DNA of 64,000 nt from Agelas oroides (taxonomy: Eukaryota > Porifera > Demospongiae > Agelasida > Agelasidae): positions 16,371,011 through 16,435,010 of the forward strand of contig OX422185.1 in the NCBI GenBank assembly GCA_949130485.1, read 5' to 3'. The stretch's first letter is position 1, and every line of letters begins with the position of its first letter. Of the stretch, positions 57,055 to 64,000 are shown in pieces. Made by a program: the position numbers and the translations under genes. A model generated the notes under the pieces. The model was not told the origin of the DNA. It was given only the letters and a program-made list of their open reading frames with translations, and did no database searches.

Positions 57055-57166
57055 GATAAACCACAGTAGACAGGGATTTATGGCCATAAACAACCCTCGC
57101 CCTCGGGTTGTGCCCTCAGGCTCGGGTGGTTTATGGGCCATAAATCCCTGTCTACTGTGGTTTATC
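57055..57166. mobile_element. Hairpin MITE, 112 bp
   Basis: GATAAACCACAGTAGACAGG and CCTGTCTACTGTGGTTTATC are exact ends; pairing continues through GATTTATGGCC / GGGCCATAAATC and CAACCC..GGGT..GGTGG, with one-base slips, so nearly the whole element folds. It is non-coding. Confidence 0.9.
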
Positions 57167-57307
57167 TATTACATATACTTACATACATACATACATACAT
57201 ATATATAAGGCTGCAAGAAAAAGCCTCAAACTTACTTTTTCATTTTGGGAACCCCTCCCCTCTTCTGTTTACCAATAGATAGACCTTGACATTACTCATG
57301 TGATAAA

Positions 57308-57392
57308 TGCTCCGAGGCCTTCCCCCCTCCATTTTTGCATACTCTTAGCAATCAAAAACTGGATGGTGGTGAAAGCCTGGAAATGAGGCTAC
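57308..57392. mobile_element. Hairpin MITE, CCCAGG/CCTGGG family (decayed)
   Basis: CGAGGCCTTCCCCCCTCCAT and AAACTGGATGGTGGTGAAAG with CCTGGAAATGAGGCTA form mismatched arms. It retains the ATCAAAAACTGG inner word of the copies at 26340 and 28970. Confidence 0.65.
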
Positions 57393-57467
57393 AATCATGC
57401 AGTCACTGCACTGAATTTGTGGCACTACAGATACGTATGAAAGTTACTAGAAAGATGCTGCATCATC

Positions 57468-59291
57468 CTGGGACGAGCCTAAACGGGTAGCAAATTTCCT
57501 TTAAAATCCCCATGTGTAGGTGACTCACATGCTGACAATGCAGCCATTCAAACCATATGGCTACACGGGTATGGGCTAAGCTTCACACTCAAACCATGAG
57601 CTAGCAGGGAAGCTGTGTATGAGTGGTCATGGCAGGTGACAATGCAGCCATTCATCCATATGGCTACACGGGTATGGGCTAAGCTTCACACTCAAACCAT
57701 GAGCTAGCAGGGAAGCTGTGTATGAGCGGTCATGGCAGGTGACAATGCAGCCATTCATCCATATGGCTACACGGGTATGGGCTAAGCTTCACACTCAAAC
57801 CATGAGCTAGCAAGGAAGCTGTGTATGAGCGGTCATGGCAGGTGACAATGCAGCCATTCATCCATATGGCTACACGGGTATGGGCTAAGCTTCACACTCA
57901 AACCATGAGCTAGCAGGGAAGCTGTGTATGAGCGGTCATGGCAGGTGACAATGCAGCCATTCATCCATATGGCTACACGGGTATGGGCTAAGCTTCACAC
58001 TCAAGCCATGAGCTAGCAGGGAAGCTGTGTATGAGCGGTCATGGCAGGTGACAATGCAGCCATTCATCCATATGGCTACATGGGTATGGGCTAAGCTTCA
58101 CACTCAAGCCATGAGCTAGCAGGGAAGCTGTGTATGAGCGGTCATGGCAGGTGACAGTGCAGCCATTCATCCATATGGCTACACGGGTATGGGCTAAGCT
58201 TCACACTCAAACCATGAGCTAGCAGGGAAGCTGTGTATGAGCGGTCATGGCAGGTGACAGTGCAGCCATTCATCCATATGGCTACACGGGTATGGGCTAA
58301 GCTTCACACTCAAACCATGAGCTAGCAGGGAAGCTGTGTATGAGCGGTCATGGCAGGTGACAGTGCAGCCATTCATCCATATGGCTACACGGGTATGGGC
58401 TAAGCTTCACACTCAAACCATGAGCTAGCAGGGAAGCTGTGTATGAGCGGTCATGGCAGGTGACAGTGCAGCCATTCATCCATATGGCTACACGGGTATG
58501 GGCTAAGCTTCACACGCAAACCATGAGCTAGCAGAGAAGTTGTGTATGAGCGGTCATGGCAGGTGACAATGCAGCCATTCATCCATATGGCTACACGGGT
58601 ATGGGCTAAGCTTCACACTCAAACCATGAGCTAGCAGGGAAGCCGCGTATGAGCGGTCATGGCAGGTGACAGTGCAGCCATTCATCCATATGGCTACACG
58701 GGTATGGGCTAAGCTTCACACTCAAACCATGAGCTAGCAGGGAAGCTGTGTATGAGCGGTCATGGCAGGTGACAATGCAGCCATTCATCCATATGGCTAC
58801 ACGGGTATGGGCTAAGCTTCACACTCAAACCATGAGCTAGCAGGGAAGCTGCGTATGAGCGGTCATGGCAGGTGCGTACCTGAAGCAAACCTCGCAGACC
58901 ACCGTACATTCTGCTGTCTGTCACTTGCAGCCTGTGCGATCGTCAAACTGCTCATACTTTATCAGAAAGCCGTTGCCTTGCGTGCTGCCAACGCATTCAA
59001 CTTTTCGCTTTCGCTCTCTTTCATGCCAATGCTGCAGTCTGGCAGTACCCCTTCACTCTCGTTCTCATTAGTCTCACAGGCCAGACTCTCACGCCGGGAG
59101 TCAGGCCTTCGAGACTACGTTCTCACGGCTTATTTATAGCCGTCGGGATGGACATTCAATCATCGTGAAATGTTTGAATGCGCTCATTTGAAATTTACAG
59201 AAAGTGGTCGGTCCAAACAACCAACAAGCATACACACGTGTGCGTGCGCAATGCAGTCACACTAGTGTGGGGCTCGCTCAGGCTTGTCCCA
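57468..59291. mobile_element. TIR element carrying an internal satellite expansion
   Basis: TGGGACGAGCCTAAACGGG at the left and GGCTCGCTCAGGCTTGTCCCA at the right are inverted ends matching the ends of the element at 2065-2862 (GGGGCGAGCCTGAGC). The right 430 bp (58860-59291) is related to 2065-2450 in inverted orientation. The middle is filled by about 13 copies of a 103-bp unit. The tail of that unit, TATGAGCGGTCATGGCAGGT, resembles the corresponding single-copy sequence in the other element (TGAGCGGTGATGCC, minus strand near 2435), so the array appears to have grown from the element's own sequence. Confidence 0.75.
57533..58868. repeat. 103-bp satellite, about 13 copies
   Basis: The unit contains CAGCCATTCATCCATATGGC, TACACGGGTATGGGCTAAGC, TTCACACTCAAACCATGAGC and TAGCAGGGAAGCTGTGTATG. 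Copies differ at few sites; the A/G difference in GACAATGCAG versus GACAGTGCAG is clustered (G in about 58153-58500). No frame is conserved as protein. Confidence 0.97.
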
Positions 59292-59331
59292 ATCAAAGAT
59301 AAATGTGTTGTGTCTTTCAATGGCATTGCCA

Positions 59332-59466
59332 CATTTAAAGTGCTGTGTCTCTAAACTTCCATTGAAGGTGGGGTTCATACATGGTACATTGATGTATCAG
59401 GTATTCATACATCTATGAAGTGCTCTAAGCCCCACCCTTAATGGAAGTTCAGTGGTACAGTGCTGA
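59332..59466. mobile_element. Palindromic MITE, CTTAATGGAAGTTCAG family
   Basis: TTTAAAGTGCTGTGTCTCTAAACTTCCATTG at the left is mirrored by CTTAATGGAAGTTCAGTGGTACAGTGCTGAA at the right; GGTGGGGTTC / AAGCCCCACC and ATGTATCAGGTATTCATACATC continue inward. It is the best-preserved member of the family that also includes 36350-36472. Confidence 0.8.
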
Positions 59467-59529
59467 ATTTGAATACAGTGATCAGTCAAAGCAGAGAAAC
59501 AGATATACATGTGTGTGTGTAATGCAGCC

Positions 59530-60531
59530 TCGCTAGTGTGGGGCTAGCCTTGTACCCAGGTGCGGAGGAAGGGGAGGAGACAGAGCGCCTGGTATACACT
59601 GTTTGCGCATGTGCTTAATCGCCATGGAATTCTGTGGCAACCGTGTTTGCACGTGTACGTATGTCATAAACTTGCCGTGTTGATGTGTCAGTTGGCATTC
59701 TGGTCGAGTGAGTTTTATATTGTGCTATTCTATGCCTTGTGGTAGCTGGGTACCTTGAGATAAAGCCCAAGAAAGAGCAGGTTTTTATTGCCTCCATTGA
59801 GTGCATTTACCAAGGAAACATACCTTTTTGCGGTTATCAACCAATTTCGGTAAGTCGATTCCTACCACTGCCTACCAGAGATTTCTCTTTGTATCCGACA
59901 GTATAAAACTAGGCAGAGCATGTAGCAGCAATGTTTATAGCGTCCTAAGAACAAAAGCTGAGGTAATTTTATGACGGTTTATGCCATTTGTGTGTACCGT
60001 TGGTTGTGATATTAGTACACACCCCTAATTCTGCCACCTGGCCTTTGGCCATAATTAGGCACATGTGCGAACAGTGTAAACCAGGAGCTCTTTCTCCTCC
60101 CCTCCTCCACGCCTGGGAACGAGGCTAGTGTGGGGCTTGTTCAGGCTGGTCCCAATAACTGCTAGCGAGTAGTTACTCCTGTTTCCTACTACAGGTTAAT
60201 TGATCTAGTGAGTAGCATGATGAGAATTCACAAACCTAATTACTGTTACTGTCCTCAAAGCTTCATTCAAAGAGCTTGGGCAGACACTTCTCTCTGGCTA
60301 ATGTTACCAGATGTTATGGTGTATGCATCATTTGCTAGTGATTATCTAGCTAGCTGATGGTAGTAATTGGCAAGTTGTGATAACGTACAAGTGCCTGAAC
60401 TGCTCGATGAAATTGTGAGGGGGATGATACTAAGCCTAGAATTGTCTTTGTGTTCACATGCAACTAATGCTCATTGGGTTAAACCCTGAATGGATGGACC
60501 TATCTGACTTAGACCATACCCTCATGGCAAC
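59530..60531. other. No gene; repeat fragments
   Basis: 59600-59960 is a diverged copy of the right part of the repeat at 37906. 60105-60155 has CCTGGGAACGAGGCTAGTGTGGGGCTTGTTCAGGCTGGTCCCA, combining the ends of two MITE families. The rest, up to the recombinase relic, shows nothing. Confidence 0.55.
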
Positions 60532-62107
60532 CTAATTGAAATGAATACCAGGAATGGAAAGTGGCTTTGCAAAAAGCGATACCTCTGGAGCTGTATTTTC
60601 TGAACCAGCCACATCACTTTTCTTGTCTGCAGACTCTGGAATTGGCTCAAGCTTCTGCTTCTTCTGCGTGTTCAGAACAGCTGATGAAAGTTCTCTGAAT
60701 TTCTCACTTGTTCTCTTGTATGCTCGGACCCCATCTACAGAGCGATGCCCTGTCTTGCTCATAATGGTAGCCTCATCAAGCTGAGCATCATACGTGCGAG
60801 TAGCAGCTGTGACACAGAGGGAGTGATTGGTGAAATATCCTTCTATCCCAGCACTTTTCATCAACCTAGGTACAACTTCAGCCAATTTGCCATGCCCAAC
60901 AGGAGAAGCTTTGTACCAGCAATCCTTTTTCAGCTTTGCAAGAGGAGTAAGGTAGAAGGAATGAGCTGGGCGATTCTTGGGACAAAGTGAATTATGCAAT
61001 TTGTACAGACTTATCAAACAGCGAGAAGGGTTCTCACAATTAGCGTGGTGTACAACCTCTTTTAGTTTCCGCTGCTGAAGTCCACCTTGATTCGTCTTGG
61101 ATGCATCTTCACAATACACAATATATGGTGTCCCTCCAGGAGGTTCCACTAGAGAGTGGGTTCATGTCGTAGACGTCTATGCTCTTCGCCACGAGCGAAG
61201 TAAAACCCTATTAAATACACCATCGTGTCAAGCAAAACGTGCGGTGAGTGGTCACCCAACAACCCTTTTTGCCACAAAATTTCCTCTGTTATTACCTCAG
61301 CTTTCTTCTTATGCACATACTTCCCAGTTGCGTTCAGCCGCTTCAGCTTACCGTCTAATGCATCTCGAAATGGAGCAAAATCACTGCTTTCAAAGAAATT
61401 GACATCAACTCGATCTGCAGCCCTAAGGGCTCTTTGCAACCCACAACAAATTTGGTGTAAGCTATCAGAGAGTAATGCTTACCACCCACTTTTCTCACAA
61501 ACCTTTGTAGCCAATGGTTCACAGCAGGAGTGCTCATCTTGGTGATATCACTGTCCAATCCGAACCCGCAATTTTCAGCACTCAGCGGCTGCTCCAGCCT
61601 GTGAGTAGCCCATTCACGCCAAATGCTTTGAGCCCACTCAGTGTTTTGTAGCGTCTTCTTCGGTACGCATGACTCTTTTATGGCTTGGATATCCTTCTCG
61701 CTTTGAAGTTGACCAAATCGACGTTTGCCCAATGGCTTTACAACCATTGAATTGTCGAGCGGTCCAACGTTGAGTAGATGAGATGCCTCCAGAAACAGCT
61801 CATCCAATTATTGTCCCTCAGTGCAATGGGTCTCGTACTGCTACGATGACTGTTCGTACTGTTACGACGCTGCCATTAGCAGTTCGTCCACTTCGTCCAC
61901 TTCGTCCGACACACGACAATCGGTAGGGTGGCCTCGCTGTTGAACAAGTCCGGCATACTGCTCGGAACCCAGATGGACTGGCTCCCCAAGAAGTTCTTCC
62001 CATCCAATTTGCAGATCGGGATGCGTAATGGCACTGGGGTCAATGTTTGCCAACAGCAACGAGCTAATAACACCGCACTGATCAGTAACAGAACTAGCCG
62101 TTTCCAT
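60532..62107 (-). pseudogene. CryptonA-type tyrosine recombinase gene (ZMYM/KIAA1958/QRICH1-like domain), broken
   Basis: Four minus-strand frames together cover a Crypton-type protein. 62107-61862 (METASSVTDQCGVISS...) looks like an N-terminal exon or segment. 61807-61355 has RRFGQLQSEKDIQAIKES, KKTLQNTEWAQSIWREW and a WLQRFVRKV motif. 61439-61149 has VNFFESSDFAPFRDAL, LWQKGLLGDHSP and FARGEEHRRLRHEPTL followed by a stop. 61149-60532 has GGTPYIVYCEDASK, HHANCENPSRC, GYFTNHSLCVTAATRTY and TGHRSVDGVRAYKR. These match the domain (DUF3504) of Crypton-derived proteins such as KIAA1958, QRICH1 and ZMYM2. The family should have NHSLR; here the catalytic Arg is Cys. The catalytic His and the Tyr in RAYKR remain. 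A frameshift near 61430, a stop plus apparent deletion near 61150, and stops between 61862 and 61807 disable it. Confidence 0.85.
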
Positions 62108-62120
62108 TTTCTAAACAACT

Positions 62121-62260
62121 AAGACGCTTGGAACGAGGTTCTTCGAGGAATTTAAATCCCTCAGGGATGATGTCATAATCACCTTGGCTACGCCTCGGTG
62201 ACTATATACATCATCCCTTCGGGATTTAATTCCCCAAAGAACCCCTGTTCCAAGTGTCTT
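62121..62260. mobile_element. 140-bp near-perfect palindrome at the Crypton's 5' side
   Basis: AAGACGCTTGGAACGAGGTT and GGGATGATGT at the left pair with ACATCATCCC and AACCCCTGTTCCAAGTGTCTT at the right over about 53 bp. The loop contains a second palindrome (TCACCTTGGCTACGCCTCGGTGA). It lies only 14 bp upstream of the ATG of the recombinase relic, so it is either a MITE that landed in the promoter or part of the Crypton's own upstream region. Confidence 0.85.
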
Positions 62261-62698
62261 ACCTATACATGGTCAGCTGAGTGTGCTGAGTTTGCCAGTA
62301 TTGAACTTGTAATTGATAATTACTATCCACTGCAAACAATTACATGCCTTTTGTTCATCATTGCAAATTACATCAGTTGTTGTGAAGTGAAATTACAATT
62401 ACAAATTACTGTGTTTGAAACCTGTAATCATTACGTAGTCATTATATTTGGTTTTTCAATTACTACAACCCTGGTAGGCTGGGCTTATTTTCGATGGTGG
62501 GCCTATTTTCAGAGATTACCGTACATGTACTGTTAGGAATGAATGGGTAGGGCTCGGACGTGCTACCATGTAAGTATTACCATAGTACTAACCTATACCG
62601 GAAAACATCACCAGTTTGTTGCTGTCTGTGTGTGTATTGTTATGAGTGCGCAGCATCAGTAACATTACCAATGTCAACAAATTAGGGATATTTTTTCA
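62261..62698. other. No gene seen
   Basis: AT-rich sequence in which AATTACA / TGTAATT words recur on both strands (about 62310-62465). The open frame at 62198-62536 runs out of the palindrome and has no support. Confidence 0.5.
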
Positions 62699-63137
62699 TA
62701 GCCTCGTTCCCAGGCCTCCTTCGTTTTTGTTCTTCAGTTTGCGTTCAGTATAATACATGGAAGCAGTGAATGGCAAGAAATGGGTAGGTTCATTCATCAC
62801 GTGAGTGGACACGAGGTGGATGTAGGGGGGGAAGGGCCGATATTCAAATATGTATGAACTAAGCTCGAAAGTGAGTTTCTTATGGGTCAAGTCGGGTAGT
62901 TTTGACCACACAAGCTCTGAAGTCCAGAACTGCGGTGGAGAGCTCAAACGGGTGGTCCAGCACATTGTTTTTGTGGTTGGCCCCTCCCCTCCTACGTCCA
63001 CCTCATGTCTGACTGATGTTATTCACATGGTGAATGACCCCAGGCTCTCCCCATTTTTTGTTGTTCTTCCACTTCCATGTACTATACTATATGCAAACCA
63101 AAGAACAAAAACCGAGGGAGGCCTGGGAACGGGGCTA
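62699..63137. mobile_element. Full-length MITE, 439 bp, parent of the terminal array
   Basis: The left end is TAGCCTCGTTCCCAGGCCTCC and the right end GGAGGCCTGGGAACGGGGCTA. The interior has GTGGACACGAGGTGGATGTAGG mirrored by CCTACGTCCACCTCATGTC, so it folds back along most of its length. It aligns with the copies at 1213 and 7508. Its right-hand ~120 bp is the same as the monomer of the array that follows. Confidence 0.8.
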
Positions 63138-64000
63138 AATTCAGTATAGCTTGGTGCTATGTTATTCACATGGTGAATGACCCCAGGCTCTCCCCGTTTT
63201 TTGTTGTTCTTCCACTTCCATGTACTATACTGTATGCAAACCAAAGAACAAAAACCGAGGGAGGCCTGGGAACGGGGCTAATTCCAGTATAGCTTGGTGC
63301 TATGTTATTCACATGGTGAATGACCCCAGGCTTTCCCCATTTTTTGTTGTTCTTCCACTTCCATGTACTATACTGTATGCAAACCAAAGAACAAAAACCG
63401 AGGGAGGCCTGGGAACGGGGCTAATTCAGTATAGCTTGGTGCTATGTTATTCACATGGTGAATGACCCCAGGCTTTCCCCGTTTTTTGTTGTTCTTCCAC
63501 TTCCATGTACTATACTGTATGCAAACCAAAGAACAAAAACCGAGGGAGGCCTGGGAACGGGGCTAATTCCAGTATAGCTTGGTGCTATGTTATTCACATG
63601 GTGAATGACCCCAGGCTTTCCCCATTTTTTGTTGTTCTTCCACTTCCATGTACTATACTGTATGCAAACCAAAGAACAAAAACCAAGGGAGGCCTGGGAA
63701 CGGGGCTAATTCCAGTATAGCTTGGTGCTATGTTATTCACATGGTGAATGACCCCAGGCTCTCCCCATTTTTTGTTGTTCTTCCACTTCCATGTACTATA
63801 CTGTATGCAAACCAAAGAACAAAAACCAAGGGAGGCCTGGGAACGGGGCTAATTCAGTATAGCTTGGTGCTATGTTATTCACATGGTGAATGACCCCCGG
63901 CTTTCCCCATTTTTTGTTGTTCTTCCACTTCCATGTACTATACTGTATGCAAACCAAAGAACAAAAACCAAGGGAGGCCTGGGAACGGGACTAATTCCAG
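63019..64000. repeat. 142/143-bp satellite, about 7 copies, continuing past the window
   Basis: Units start at GTTATTCACATGGTGAATGA (63019, 63161, 63304, 63446, 63589, 63732 and 63874). Lengths alternate between 142 and 143 bp through ATTCAGT versus ATTCCAGT. Each unit contains the 3' end of the MITE (CCCCAGGCTCTCCCC ... GGAGGCCTGGGAACGGGGCTA) plus about 24 bp of flank. The pattern of variants (CCGAGGG then CCAAGGG; GCTCTCC versus GCTTTCC) shows that several units were copied together. The frames on both strands with 71-81 codons are readings of this repeat. The array is cut by the window end. Confidence 0.97.

Noticed and set aside
60554-61545. Plus-strand ORFs over the recombinase relic
   Set aside because: They are shadows of the minus-strand frames, which carry the recognisable recombinase motifs.

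Overview
This is a gene-poor, repeat-dense stretch of an invertebrate metazoan nuclear genome. The short GT-AG introns (61 and 71 bp inside one gene), the many short inverted-repeat elements, a CryptonA-type recombinase relic and an ORF with Asn-Pro-Glu-Lys basic repeats would suit a sponge or similar early-branching animal. That assignment is an inference, and no ribosomal or mitochondrial marker is present to settle it. Bacterial gene-finding logic does not apply: most open frames here are chance ORFs or readings through tandem repeats, and several apparent starts are GTG or TTG codons.

Layout: 1-11.0 kb holds transposon relics and no convincing gene. At 11.04-14.33 kb (possibly to 14.92 kb), minus strand, lies the best host gene: at least six phase-compatible exons encoding a Ser-rich acidic protein of about 620-640 residues with a folded-looking C-terminal end; its family was not recognised. 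An element with an exact 8-bp target duplication sits at 14.65-15.12 kb, over the possible first exon. From 15 to 30 kb there are MITEs, microsatellites, a 22-bp minisatellite (23.46 kb), a TIR element with a 7-bp target duplication (25.42-26.14 kb) and a T/C/G-rich minisatellite (27.13 kb). From 30 to 42 kb there are three isolated exon-like segments on the plus strand (30.27, 32.55, 41.40 kb; the last two join in phase) and one on the minus strand (35.87-36.04 kb), among a 58-bp polypyrimidine minisatellite (32.66-35.33 kb) that two transposons have split.

From 42 to 54 kb the window is dominated by a foldback element (42.04-43.51 kb) and tandem arrays: 67-bp units (43.86-46.62 kb, with a 670-bp higher-order duplication), 74-bp units, 43-bp units (48.64-49.81 kb, ending in inverted copies), 54-bp units (50.40-51.37 kb), a 33-G run, a long CA repeat, 116-bp units and 36-bp units. 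From 54 to 57.2 kb there is a palindromic element, a TATA-like sequence, a small ORF with Asn-Pro-Glu basic repeats (55.72 kb), a perfect 130-bp inverted repeat and a hairpin MITE. A TIR element at 57.47-59.29 kb has a 103-bp satellite expanded inside it. A decayed Crypton recombinase gene lies at 60.53-62.11 kb, and the window ends inside a 142/143-bp array that grew out of the 3' end of a MITE at 62.70-63.14 kb.

The most interesting pattern is that several independent satellite arrays have monomers that are, or derive from, inverted-repeat transposon ends (CCCAGG...CCTGGG hairpins). The window catches intermediate stages of MITE-to-satellite conversion. I found no evidence of a multi-gene pathway or defence system.
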